NCBI GenBank assembly: GCA_032622095.1
Contig: CP136062.1
Location: 161,322,875-161,386,874, forward strand
Reading direction: 5' to 3'
Source: Siphonodentalium dalli
Taxonomy: Eukaryota; Mollusca; Scaphopoda; Gadilida; Siphonodentaliidae
Length of the DNA stretch: 64,000 bases
In this document: positions 11,243-25,090 of the stretch, in pieces
How positions within the stretch are numbered: the stretch's first letter is position 1
Layout of the letters: each line of letters begins with the position of its first letter
Notes under the pieces: model-generated
Seen by the model: only the letters and a program-made list of their open reading frames with translations
The model's database searches: none
Told to the model about the DNA's origin: nothing
Made by a program: the position numbers and the translations under genes

Positions 11243-14010
11243 CTAATTTGCTATGATGCTGGTGGGTCCGGCTGAATTGCTATGATGCTGGTGTGTCCTG
11301 CTGATTTTGATATGATGTTGGTGGGTCCTGCTGATTTTGATATGATGCTGGTGGGTCCTGCTGATTTTGATATGATGTTGGTGGGTCCTGCTGATTTTGA
11401 TATGATGCTGGTGGGTCCTGCTGATTTTGATATGATGTTGGTGGGTCCTGCTGATTTTGATATGTTGGTGGGTCCTGCTGATTTTGATATGATGTAAGCG
11501 GGTCCTGCTGATGTTGATATGATGCTGGTGGGTCCTGCTGATTTTGATATGATGCTGGTGGGTCCTGTTGATTTTGATATGATGCTGGTGGGTCCTGCTG
11601 ATTTTGATATGATGTTGGTGGGTCCTGCTGATTTTGATATGATGTTGGTGGGTCCTGCTGATTTTGATATGTTGGTGGGTCCTGTTGATTTTGATATGAT
11701 GTAGGCGGGTCCTGCTGATTTTGATATGATGTTGGTGGGTCCTGCTGATTTTGATATGATGCTGGTGGGTTCTGCTGATTTTGATATGATGCTGGTGGGT
11801 CCTGCTGATTTTGATATGATGTTGGTGGGTCCTGCTGATTTTGATATGATGCTGGTGGGTCCTGCTGATTTTGATATGATGCTGGTGGGTCCTGCTGATT
11901 TTGATATGATGCTGGTAGGTCCTGCTGATTTTGATATGATGCTGGTGGGTCCTGCTGATTTTGATATGATGCTGGTAGGTCCTGCTGATTTTGATATGAT
12001 GCTGGTGGGTCCTGCTGATTTTGATATGATGCTGGTAGGTCCTGCTGATTTTGATATGATGCTGGTAGGTCCTGCTGATTTTGATATGATGCTGGTGGGT
12101 CCTGCTGATTTTGATATGATGCTGGTGGGTCCTGCTGATTTTGATATGATGCTGGTAGGTCCTGCTGATTTTGATATGATGCTGGTGGGTCCTGCTGATT
12201 TTGATATGATGCTGGTAGGTCCTGCTGATTTTGATATGATGCTGGTAGGTCCTGCTGATTTTGATATGATGCTGGTGGGTCCTGCTGATTTTGATATGAT
12301 GCTGGTGGGTCCTGCTGATTTTGATATGATGCTGGTAGGTCCTGCTGATTTTGATATGATGCTGGTGGGTCCTGCTGATTTTGATATGATGTTGGTGGGT
12401 CCTGCTGATTTTGATATGATGTTGGTGGGTCCTGCTGATTTTGATATGATGCTGGTGGGTCCTGCTGATTTTGATATGATGCTGGTAGGTCCTGCTGATT
12501 TTGATATGATGCTGGTGGGTCCTGCTGATTTTGATATGATGTTGGTGGGTCCTGCTGATTTTGATATGATGCTGGTGGGTCCTGCTGATTTTGATATGAT
12601 GCTGGTAGGTCCTGCTGATTTTGATATGATGCTGGTGGGTCCTGCTGATTTTGATATGATGTTGGTGGGTCCTGCTGATTTTGATATGATGTTGGTGGGT
12701 CCTGCTGATTTTGATATGATGCTGGTGGGTCCTGCTGATTTTGATATGATGCTGGTAGGTCCTGCTGATTTTGATATGATGCTGGTGGGTCCTGCTGATT
12801 TTGATATGATGTTGGTGGGTCCTGCTGATTTTGATATGATGTTGGTGGGTCCTGCTGATTTTGATATGATGCTGGTGGGTCCTGCTGATTTTGATATGAT
12901 GTTGGTGGGTCCTGCTGATTTTGATATGATGTTGGCGGGTCCTGCTGATTTTGATATGATGCTGGTGGGTCTTGCTGATTTTGATATGATGCTGGTGGGT
13001 CCTGCTGATTTTGATATGATGTTGGTGGGTCCTGCTGATTTTGATATGATGCTGGTGGGTCCTGCTGATTTTGATATGATGCTGGTAGGTCCTGCTGATT
13101 TTGATATGATGCTGGTGGGTCCTGCTGATTTTGATATGATGCTGGTGGGTCCTGCTGATTTTGATATGATGCTGGTAGGTCCTGCTGATTTTGATATGAT
13201 GCTGGTGGGTCCTGCTGATTTTGATATGATGCTGGTAGGTCCTGCTGATTTTGATATGATGCTGGTAGGTCCTGCTGATTTTGATATGATGCTGGTGGGT
13301 CCTGCTGATTTTGATATGATGCTGGTGGGTCCTGCTGATTTTGATATGATGCTGGTAGGTCCTGCTGATTTTGATATGATGCTGGTGGGTCCTGCTGATT
13401 TTGATATGATGTTGGTGGGTCCTGCTGATTTTGATATGATGTTGGTGGGTCCTGCTGATTTTGATATGATGCTGGTAGGTCCTGCTGATTTTGATATGAT
13501 GCTGGTGGGTCCTGCTGATTTTGATATGATGCTGGTAGGTCCTGCTGATTTTGATATGATGCTGGTGGGTCCTGCTGATTTTGATATGATGCTGGTGGGT
13601 CCTGCTGATTTTGATATGATGCTGGTAGGTCCTGCTGATTTTGATATGATGCTGGTGGGTCCTGCTGATTTTGATATGATGCTGGTGGGTCCTGCTGATT
13701 TTGATATGATGCTGGTAGGTCCTGCTGATTTTGATATGATGCTGGTGGGTCCTGCTGATTTTGATATGATGCTGGTAGGTCCTGCTGATTTTGATATGAT
13801 GTTGGTGGGTCCTGCTGATTTTGATATGATGTTGGTGGGTCCTGCTGATTTTGATATGATGCTGGTAGGTCCTGCTGATTTTGATATGATGCTGGTGGGT
13901 CCTGCTGATTTTGATATGATGCTGGTAGGTCCTGCTGATTTTGATAGGATGCTGGTGGGTCCTGCTGATTTTGATATGATGCTGGTGGGTCCTGCTGATT
14001 TTGATATGAT

Positions 14011-17000
14011 GCTGGTAGGTCCTGCTGATTTTGATATGATGCTGGTGGGTCCTGCTGATTTTGATATGATGCTGGTGGGTCCTGCTGATTTTGATATGAT
14101 GCTGGTAGGTCCTGCTGATTTTGATATGATGCTGGTGGGTCCTGCTGATTTTGATATGATGCTGGTAGGTCCTGCTGATTTTGATATGATGCTGGTAGGT
14201 CCTGCTGATTTTGATATGATGCTGGTGGGTCCTGCTGATTTTGATATGATGCTGGTGGGTCCTGCTGATTTTGATATGATGCTGGTAGGTCCTGCTGATT
14301 TTGATATGATGCTGGTGGGTCCTGCTGATTTTGATATGATGTTGGTGGGTCCTGCTGATTTTGATATGATGCTGGTAGGTCCTGCTGATTTTGATATGAT
14401 GCTGGTAGCTCCTGCTGATTTTGATATGATGTTGGTAGGTCCTGCTGATTTTGATATGATGTTGGTGGGTCCTGCTGATTTTGATATGATGCTGGTTGCT
14501 CCTGCTGATTTTGATATGATGCTGGTGGGTCCTGCTGATTTTGATATTATGTAGGCGGGTCCTGCTGATTTTGATATGATGCTGGTGGGTCCTGCTGATT
14601 TTGATATGATGCTGGTAGGTCCTGCTGATTTTGATATGATGCTGGTGGGTCCTGCTGATTTTGATATGATGTTGGTGGGTCCTGCTGATTTTGATATGAT
14701 GCTGGTAGGTCCTGCTGATTTTGATATGATGCTGGTAGCTCCTGCTGATTTTGATATGATGTTGGTAGGTCCTGCTGATTTTGATATAATGTTGGTGGGT
14801 CCTGCTGATTTTGATATGATGCTGGTAGCTCCTGCTGATTTTGATATGATGCTGGTGGGTCCTGCTGATTTTGATATTATGTAGGCGGGTCCTGCTGATT
14901 TTGATATGATGCTGGTGGGTCCTGCTGATTTTGATATGATGTAGGCGGATCCTGCTGATTTTGATATGATGCTGGTGGGTCCTGCTGATTTTGATATGAC
15001 GTTGGTGGGTCCTGTTGATTTTGATATGACGCTGGTGGGTCCTGCTGATTTTGATATGATGTTGGTGGGTCCTGTTGATTTTGATATGATGTTGGTGGGT
15101 CCTGCTGATTTTGATATGATGCTGGTGGGTCCTGCTGATTTTTATATGATGCTGGTGGGTCCTGCTGATTTTGATATGATGTTGGTGGGTCCTGTTGATT
15201 TTGATATGATGTTGGTGGGTCCTGCTGATTTTGATATGATGCTGGTGGGTCCTGCTGATTTTGATATGATGCTGGTGGGTCCTGCTGATTTTGATATGAT
15301 GCTGGTAGGTCCTGCTGATTTTGATATGATGCTGGTGTGTCCTGCTGATTTTGATATGATGCTGGTGGGTTCTGCTGATTTTGATATGATGTTGGTGTGT
15401 CCTGCTGATTTTGATATGATGCTGGTGGGTTCTGCTGATTTTGATATGATGTTGGTGTGTCCTGCTGATTTTGATATGATGTTGGTGTGTCCTGCTGATT
15501 TTGATATGATGCTGGTGGGTTCTGCTGATTTTGATATGATGTTGGTGGGTCCTGCTGATTTTGATATGATGTTGGTGGGTCCTGCTGATTTTGATATGAT
15601 GCTGGTGGGTTCTGCTGATTTTGATATGATGTTGGTGTGTGCTGCTGATTTTGATATGATGTTGGTGTGTCCTGCTGATTTTGATATGATGCTGGTGGGT
15701 TCTGCTGATTTTGATATGATGCTGGTGGGTTCTGCTGATTTTGATATGATGCTGGTGGGTCCTGCTGATTTTGATATGATGCTGGTGGGTCCTGCTGATT
15801 TTGATATGATGCTGGTGGGTCCTGCTGATTTTGATATGATGTTGGCGGGTCCTGCTGATTTTGATATGATGCTGGTGGGTCTTGCTGATTTTGATATGAT
15901 GCTGGTGGGTCCTGCTGATTTTGATATGATGCTGGTAGGTCATGCTGATTTTGATATGATGCTGGTGGGTTCTGCTGATTTTGATATGATGCTGGTGGGT
16001 CCTGCTGATTTTGATATGATGTTGGCGGGTCCTGCTGATTTTGATATGATGTTGGTGGGTCCTGCTGATTTTGATATGATGTTGGCGGGTCCTACTGATT
16101 TTGATATGATGCTGGTGGGTCCTACTGATTTTGATATGATGCTGGTAGGTCCTGCTGATTTTGATATGACGTTGGTGGGTCCTGCTGATTTTGATATGAT
16201 GCTGGTGGGTCCTGCTGATTTTGATATGATGTTGGTGGGTCCTGCTGATTTTGATATGATGCTGGTAGGTCCTGCTGATTTTGATATGATGCTGGTGGGT
16301 TCTGCTGATTTTGATATGATGCTGGTGGGTCCTGCTGATTTTGATATGATGTTGGTGGGTCCTGCTGATTTTGATATGATGTTGGCGGGTCCTGCTGATT
16401 TTGATATGATGCTGGTGGGTTCTGCTGATTTTGATATGATGCTGGTGGGTCCTGCTGATTTTGATATGATGTTGGTGGGTCCTGCTGATTTTGATATGAT
16501 GCTGGTGGGTCCTGCTGATTTTGATATGATGTTCGTGGGTCCTGCTGATCTTGATATGATGCTGGTGGGTCCTGCTGATTTTGATATGATGTTGGCGGGT
16601 CCTGCTGATTTTGATATGATGCTGGTGGGTTCTGCTGATTTTGATATGATGCTGGTGGGTCCTGCTGATTTTGATATGATGTTGGTGGGTCCTGCTGATT
16701 TTGATATGATGCTGGTGGGTCCTGCTGATTTTGATATGATGTTGGTGGGTCCTGCTGATTTTGATATGATGCTGGTGGGTCCTGCTGATTTTGATATGAT
16801 GCTGGTGGGTCCTGCTGATTTTGATATGATGTTGGTGGGTCCTGCTGATTTTGATATGATGTTGGCGGGTCCTGCTGATTTTGATATGATGCTGGTGGGT
16901 CCTGCTGATTTTGATATTATGTAGGCGGGTCCTGCTGATTTTGATATGATGTTGATGGGTCCTGCTGATTTTGATATGATGTTGGCGGGTCCTGCTGATT

Positions 17001-18210
17001 TTGATATGATGCTGGTGGGTTCTGCTGATTTTGATATGATGCTGGTGGGTCCTGCTGATTTTGATATGATGTTGGTGGGTCCTGCTGATTTTGATATGAT
17101 GCTGGTGGGTCCTGCTGATTTTGATATGATGCTGGTGGGTCCTGCTGATTTTGATATGATGTTGGTAGGTCCTGCTGATTTTGATATGATGTTGGTAGGT
17201 CCTGCTGATTTTGATATGATGTTGGTGGGTCCTGCTGATTTTGATATGATGCTGGTGGGTCCTGCTGATTTTGATATGATGTTGGTAGGTCCTGCTGATT
17301 TTGATATGATGTTGGTAGGTCCTGCTGATTTTGATATGATGCTGGTGGGTCCTGCTGATTTTGATATGATGCTGGTGGGTCCTGCTGATTTTGATATGAT
17401 GCTGGTAGGTCCTGCTGATTTTGATATGATGTTGGTGGGTCCTGCTGATTTTGATATGATGTTGGTAGGTCCTGCTGATTTTGATATGATGTTGGTGGGT
17501 CCTGCTGATTTTTATATGATGCTGGTGGGTCCTGCTGATTTTGATATGATGTTGGTGGGTCCTGCTGATTTTGATATGATGCTGGTGGGTCCTGCTGATT
17601 TTGATATGATGTTGGTGGGTCCTGCTGATTTTGATATGATGCTGGTGGGTCCTGCTGATTTTGATATGATGCTGGTGGGTCCTGCTGATTTTGATATGAT
17701 GCTGGTGGGTCCTGCTGATTTTGATATGATGCTGGTAGGTCCTGCTGATTTTGATATGATGTTGGTGTGTCCTGCTGATTTTGATATGATGCTGGTGGGT
17801 CCTGCTGATTTTGATATGATGTTGGTGGGTCCTGCTGATTTTGATATGATGTTGGTGGGTCCTGCTGATTTTGATATGATGCTGGTGGGTCCTGCTGATT
17901 TTGATATGATGCTGGTGGGTTCTGCTGATTTTGATATGATGCTGGTGGGTCCTGCTGATTTTGATATGATGTTGGTGGGTCCTGCTGATTTTGATATGAT
18001 GCTGGTGGGTCCTGCTGATTTTGATATGATGTTGGTGGGTCCTGCTGATTTTGATATGATGCTGGTGGGTCCTGCTGATTTTGATATGATGCTGGTGGGT
18101 CCTGTTGATTTTGATATGATGTTGGTGGGTCCTGCTGATTTTGATATGATGCTGGTGGGTCCTGCTGATTTTGATATGATGCTGGTGGGTCCTGCTGATT
18201 TTGATATGAT
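14011..18210. repeat. large duplicated block A within the minisatellite
   Basis: The order of unit variants in this 140-unit block recurs in 18211-23250. For example 14041-14430 matches 18241-18630 unit by unit (offset 4200), and 14551-18210 matches 19561-23250 (offset 5010, then 5040 after about 16900). Rare markers such as CATGCTGATT (15931 and 20941) and GTGTGCTGC (15631 and 20641) confirm the match. Confidence 0.75.
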
Positions 18211-21200
18211 GCTGGTAGGTCCTGCTGATTTTGATATGATGCTGGTGGGTCCTGCTGATTTTGATATGATGCTGGTGGGTCCTGCTGATTTTGATATGAT
18301 GCTGGTAGGTCCTGCTGATTTTGATATGATGCTGGTGGGTCCTGCTGATTTTGATATGATGCTGGTAGGTCCTGCTGATTTTGATATGATGCTGGTAGGT
18401 CCTGCTGATTTTGATATGATGCTGGTGGGTCCTGCTGATTTTGATATGATGCTGGTGGGTCCTGCTGATTTTGATATGATGCTGGTAGGTCCTGCTGATT
18501 TTGATATGATGCTGGTGGGTCCTGCTGATTTTGATATGATGTTGGTGGGTCCTGCTGATTTTGATATGATGCTGGTAGGTCCTGCTGATTTTGATATGAT
18601 GCTGGTAGCTCCTGCTGATTTTGATATGATGTTGGTAGGTCCTGCTGATTTTGATATGATGCTGGTAGCTCCTGCTGATTTTGATATGATGCTGGTGGGT
18701 CCTGCTGATTTTGATATGATGTAGGCGGGTCCTGCTGATTTTGATATGATGCTGGTGGGTCCTGCTGATTTTGATATGATGTAGGCGGATCCTGCTGATT
18801 TTGATATGATGCTGGTGGGTCCTGCTGATTTTGATATGACGTTGGTGGGTCCTGTTGATTTTGATATGATGCTGGTGGGTCCTGCTGATTTTGATATGAT
18901 GTTGGTGGGTCCTGCTGATTTTGATATTATGTAGGCGGGTCCTGCTGATTTTGATATGATGTTGGTAGGTCCTGCTGATTTTGATATTATGTAGGCGGGT
19001 CCTGCTGATTTTGATATGATGCTGGTGGGTCCTGCTGATTTTGATATGATGTAGGCGGATCCTGCTGATTTTGATATGATGCTGGTGGGTCCTGCTGATT
19101 TTGATATGATGCTGGTAGGTCCTGCTGATTTTGATATGATGCTGGTGGGTCCTGCTGATTTTGATATGATGTTGGTGGGTCCTGCTGATTTTGATATGAT
19201 GCTGGTAGGTCCTGCTGATTTTGATATGATGCTGGTAGCTCCTGCTGATTTTGATATGATGTTGGTAGGTCCTGCTGATTTTGATATGATGTTGGTGGGT
19301 CCTGCTGATTTTGATATGATGCTGGTAGCTCCTGCTGATTTTGATATTATGTAGGCGGGTCCTGCTGATTTTGATATGATGCTGGTGGGTCCTGCTGATT
19401 TTGATATGATGTTGGTAGGTCCTGCTGATTTTGATATGATGTTGGTGGGTCCTGCTGATTTTGATATGATGTTGGTAGGTCCTGCTGATTTTGATATTAT
19501 GTAGGCGGGTCCTGCTGATTTTGATATGATGCTGGTGGGTCCTGCTGATTTTGATATGATGTAGGCGGATCCTGCTGATTTTGATATGATGCTGGTGGGT
19601 CCTGCTGATTTTGATATGATGCTGGTAGGTCCTGCTGATTTTGATATGATGCTGGTGGGTCCTGCTGATTTTGATATGATGTTGGTGGGTCCTGCTGATT
19701 TTGATATGATGCTGGTAGGTCCTGCTGATTTTGATATGATGCTGGTAGCTCCTGCTGATTTTGATATGATGTTGGTAGGTCCTGCTGATTTTGATATGAT
19801 GTTGGTGGGTCCTGCTGATTTTGATATGATGTTGGTAGCTCCTGCTGATTTTGATATGATGCTGGTGGGTCCTGCTGATTTTGATATTATGTAGGCGGGT
19901 CCTGCTGATTTTGATATGATGCTGGTGGGTCCTGCTGATTTTGATATGATGTAGGCGGATCCTGCTGATTTTGATATGATGCTGGTGGGTCCTGCTGATT
20001 TTGATATGACGTTGGTGGGTCCTGTTGATTTTGATATGATGCTGGTGGGTCCTGCTGATTTTGATATGATGTTGGTGGGTCCTGTTGATTTTGATATGAT
20101 GTTGGTGGGTCCTGCTGATTTTGATATGATGCTGGTGGGTCCTGCTGATTTTGATATGATGCTGGTGGGTCCTGCTGATTTTGATATGATGTTGGTGGGT
20201 CCTGTTGATTTTGATATGATGTTGGTGGGTCCTGCTGATTTTGATATGATGCTGGTGGGTCCTGCTGATTTTGATATGATGCTGGTGGGTCCTGCTGATT
20301 TTGATATGATGCTGGTAGGTCCTGCTGATTTTGATATGATGCTGGTGTGTCCTGCTGATTTTGATATGATGCTGGTGGGTTCTGCTGATTTTGATATGAT
20401 GTTGGTGTGTCCTGCTGATTTTGATATGATGCTGGTGGGTTCTGCTGATTTTGATATGATGTTGGTGTGTCCTGCTGATTTTGATATGATGTTGGTGTGT
20501 CCTGCTGATTTTGATATGATGCTGGTGGGTTCTGCTGATTTTGATATGATGTTGGTGGGTCCTGCTGATTTTGATATGATGTTGGTGGGTCCTGCTGATT
20601 TTGATATGTTGCTGGTGGGTTCTGCTGATTTTGATATGATGTTGGTGTGTGCTGCTGATTTTGATATGATGTTGGTGTGTCCTGCTGATTTTGATATGAT
20701 GCTGGTGGGTTCTGCTGATTTTGATATGATGCTGGTGGGTCCTGCTGATTTTGATATGATGCTGGTGGGTCCTGCTGATTTTGATATGATGCTGGTGGGT
20801 CCTGCTGATTTTGATATGATGTTGGCGGATCCTGCTGATTTTGATATGATGTTGGCGGGTCCTGCTGATTTTGATATGATGCTGGTGGGTCTGGCTGATT
20901 TTGATATGATGCTGGTGGGTCCTGCTGATTTTGATATGATGCTGGTAGGTCATGCTGATTTTGATATGATGCTGGTGGGTTCTGCTGATTTTGATATGAT
21001 GCTGGTGGGTCCTGCTGATTTTGATATGATGTTGGCGGGTCCTGCTGATTTTGATATGATGTTGGTGGGTCCTGCTGATTTTGATATGATGTTGGCGGGT
21101 CCTACTGATTTTGATATGATGCTGGTGGGTCCTGCTGATTTTGATATGATGCTGGTAGGTCCTGCTGATTTTGATATGACGTTGGTGGGTCCTGCTGATT

Positions 21201-23250
21201 TTGATATGATGCTGGTGGGTCCTGCTGATTTTGATATGATGTTGGTGGGTCCTGCTGATTTTGATATGATGCTGGTAGGTCCTGCTGATTTTGATATGAT
21301 GCTGGTGGGTTCTGCTGATTTTGATATGATGCTGGTGGGTCCTGCTGATTTTGATATGATGTTGGTGGGTCCTGCTGATTTTGATATGATGTTGGCGGGT
21401 CCTGCTGATTTTGATATGATGCTGGTGGGTTCTGCTGATTTTGATATGATGCTGGTGGGTCCTGCTGATTTTGATATGATGTTGGTGGGTCCTGCTGATT
21501 TTGATATGATGCTGGTGGGTCCTGCTGATTTTGATATGATGTTGGTGGGTCCTGCTGATTTTGATATGATGCTGGTGGGTCCTGCTGATTTTGATATGAT
21601 GTTGGCGGGTCCTGCTGATTTTGATATGATGCTGGTGGGTTCTGCTGATTTTGATATGATGCTGGTGGGTCCTGCTGATTTTGATATGATGTTGGTGGGT
21701 CCTGCTGATTTTGATATGATGCTGGTGGGTCCTGCTGATTTTGATATGATGTTGGTGGGTCCTGCTGATTTTGATATGATGCTGGTGGGTCCTGCTGATT
21801 TTGATATGATGCTGGTGGGTCCTGCTGATTTTGATATGATGTTGGCGGGTCCTGCTGATTTTGATATGATGTTGGCGGGTCCTGCTGATTTTGATATGAT
21901 GCTGGTGGGTCCTGCTGATTTTGATATGATGATGGTGGGTCCTGCTGATTTTGATATTATGTAGGCGGGTCCTGCTGATTTTGATATGATGTTGGTGGGT
22001 CCTGCTGATTTTGATATGATGTTGGCGGGTCCTGCTGATTTTGATATGATGCTGGTGGGTTCTGCTGATTTTGATATGATGCTGGTGGGTCCTGCTGATT
22101 TTGATATGATGTTGGTGGGTCCTGCTGATTTTGATATGATGCTGGTGGGTCCTGCTGATTTTGATATGATGCTGGTGGGTCCTGCTGATTTTGATATGAT
22201 GTTGGTAGGTCCTGCTGATTTTGATATGATGTTGGTAGGTCCTGCTGATTTTGATATGATGTTGGTGGGTCCTGCTGATTTTGATATGATGCTGGTGGGT
22301 CCTGCTGATTTTGATATGATGTTGGTAGGTCCTGCTGATTTTGATATGATGTTGGTAGGTCCTGCTGATTTTGATATGATGCTGGTGGGTCATGCTGATT
22401 TTGATATGATGCTGGTGGGTCCTGCTGATTTTGATATGATGCTGGTAGGTCCTGCTGATTTTGATATGATGTTGGTGGGTCCTGCTGATTTTGATATGAT
22501 GTTGGTAGGTCCTGCTGATTTTGATATGATGTTGGTGGGTCCTGCTGATTTTTATATGATGCTGGTGGGTCCTGCTGATTTTGATATGATGTTGGTGGGT
22601 CCTGCTGATTTTGATATGATGCTGGTAGGTCCTGCTGATTTTGATATGATGTTGGTGGGTCCTGCTGATTTTGATATGATGCTGGTGGGTCCTGCTGATT
22701 TTGATATGATGCTGGTGGGTCCTGCTGATTTTGATATGATGCTGGTGGGTCCTGCTGATTTTGATATGATGCTGGTAGGTCCTGCTGATTTTGATATGAT
22801 GTTGGTGTGTCCTGCTGATTTTGATATGATGCTGGTGGGTCCTGCTGATTTTGATATGATGTTGGTGGGTCCTGCTGATTTTGATATGATGTTGGTGGGT
22901 CCTGCTGATTTTGATATGATGCTGGTGGGTCCTGCTGATTTTGATATGATGCTGGTGGGTTCTGCTGATTTTGATATGATGCTGGTGGGTCCTGCTGATT
23001 TTGATATGATGTTGGTGGGTCCTGCTGATTTTGATATGATGCTGGTGGGTCCTGCTGATTTTGATATGATGTTGGTGGGTCCTGCTGATTTTGATATGAT
23101 GCTGGTGGGTCCTGCTGATTTTGATATGATGCTGGTGGGTCCTGTTGATTTTGATATGATGTTGGTGGGTCCTGCTGATTTTGATATGATGCTGGTGGGT
23201 CCTGCTGATTTTGATATGATGCTGGTGGGTCCTGCTGATTTTGATATGAT
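18211..23250. repeat. large duplicated block A' within the minisatellite
   Basis: This is the second copy of the block above, about 28 units longer. The extra length lies mostly in 18781-19560, where a segment ending in GTAGGCGGAT recurs at 18781, 19051, 19561 and 19951. To the right, 22801-23281 recurs at 24091-24571 (offset 1290), and parts also recur at offset 600. Confidence 0.7.
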
Positions 23251-25090
23251 GCTGGTGGGTCCTGCTGATTTTGATATGATGTTGGTGTGTCCTGCTGATT
23301 TTGATATGATGTTGGTAGGTCCTGCTGATTTTGATATGATGTTGGTGGGTCCTGCTGATTTTTATATGATTCTGGTGGGTCCTGCTGATTTTGATATGAT
23401 GTTGGTGGGTCCTGCTGATTTTGATATGATGCTGGTAGGTCCTGCTGATTTTGATATGATGTTGGTGGGTCCTGCTGATTTTGATATGATGCTGGTGGGT
23501 CCTGCTGATTTTGATATGATGCTGGTGGGTCCTGCTGATTTTGATATGATGCTGGTGGGTCCTGCTGATTTTGATATGATGCTGGTAGGTCCTGCTGATT
23601 TTGATATGATGTTGGTGGGTCCTGCTGATTTTTATATGATGCTGGTGGGTCCTGCTGATTTTGATATGATGTTGGTGGGTCCTGCTGATTTTGATATGAT
23701 GCTGGTGGGTCCTGCTGATTTTGATATGATGCTGGTGGGTCCTGTTGATTTTGATATGATGTTGGTGGGTCCTGCTGATTTTGATATGATGCTGGTGGGT
23801 CCTGCTGATTTTGATATGATGCTGGTGGGTCCTGCTGATTTTGATATGATGCTGGTGGGTCCTGCTGATTTTGATATGATGTTGGTGTGTCCTGCTGATT
23901 TTGATATGATGTTGGTAGGTCCTGCTGATTTTGATATGATGTTGGTGGGTCCTGCTGATTTTGATATGATGCTGGTGGGTCCTGCTGATTTTGATATGAT
24001 GCTGGTGGGTCCTGCTGATTTTGATATGATGCTGGTGGGTCCTGCTGATTTTGATATGATGCTGGTAGGTCCTGCTGATTTTGATATGATGTTGGTGTGT
24101 CCTGCTGATTTTGATATGATGCTGGTGGGTCCTGCTGATTTTGATATGATGTTGGTGGGTCCTGCTGATTTTGATATGATGTTGGTGGGTCCTGCTGATT
24201 TTGATATGATGCTGGTGGGTCCTGCTGATTTTGATATGATGCTGGTGGGTTCTGCTGATTTTGATATGATGCTGGTGGGTCCTGCTGATTTTGATATGAT
24301 GTTGGTGGGTCCTGCTGATTTTGATATGATGCTGGTGGGTCCTGCTGATTTTGATATGATGTTGGTGGGTCCTGCTGATTTTGATATGATGCTGGTGGGT
24401 CCTGCTGATTTTGATATGATGCTGGTGGGTCCTGTTGATTTTGATATGATGTTGGTGGGTCCTGCTGATTTTGATATGATGCTGGTGGGTCCTGCTGATT
24501 TTGATATGATGCTGGTGGGTCCTGCTGATTTTGATATGATGCTGGTGGGTCCTGCTGATTTTGATATGATGTTGGTGTGTCCTGCTGATTTTGATATGAT
24601 GTTGGTGGGTCCTGCTGATTTTGATATGATGCTGGTGGGTCCTGCTGATTTTGATATGATGCTGGTGGGTCCTGCTGATTTTGATCTGATGTTGGTGGGT
24701 CCTGCTGATTTTGATATGATGCTGGTAGGTCCTGCTGATTTTGATATGATGTTGGTGGGTCCTGGTGATTTTGATATGATGCTGGTGGGTCCTGCTGATT
24801 TTGATATGATGTTGGTGGGTCCTGCTGATTTTGATATGATGCTGGTGGGTTCTGCTGATTTTGATATGATGTTGGTGGGTCCTGCTGGTTTTGATATGAT
24901 GCTGGTGGGTCCTGCTGATTTTGATATGATGTGGGCGGGTCCTGCTGATTTTGATATGATGCTGGTGGGTTCTGCTGATTTTGATATGATGCTGGTGGGT
25001 CCTGTTGATTTTGATATGATGCTGGTGGGTCCTGCTGATTTTGATCTGATGTTGGTGGGTCCTGCTGATTTTTATATGATGCTGGTGGGT

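Larger units (their letters stand above)
11243..25090. repeat. giant minisatellite, 30-bp unit, about 460 copies
   Basis: On the plus strand the unit begins GATGCTGGTGGGTCC and ends TGCTGATTTTGATAT. Nearly every copy is exactly 30 bp; the few shorter ones (for example near 11461 and 11671) lack three bases. Common variants are GCTGG/GTTGG and GTGGG/GTAGG; rarer ones include TCTGC, CCTGTTG, GTGTGT, GTAGGCGG and TTTATATG. The leftmost units (11243-11290) are degenerate, as expected at an array edge. The plus strand is about 73% G+T. Because the unit is ten codons, four frames of the consensus are open: MMLVGPADFD on plus, and IKISRTHQHH, YQNQQDPPAS and ISKSAGPTSI on minus. The array lies in an intron of the host gene. 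No promoter or ATG-led coding structure is seen, so it is annotated as satellite DNA, not a protein. Confidence 0.95.

Noticed and set aside
11243-25090. CRISPR array
   Set aside because: Units are contiguous with no spacers, and the window is eukaryotic.
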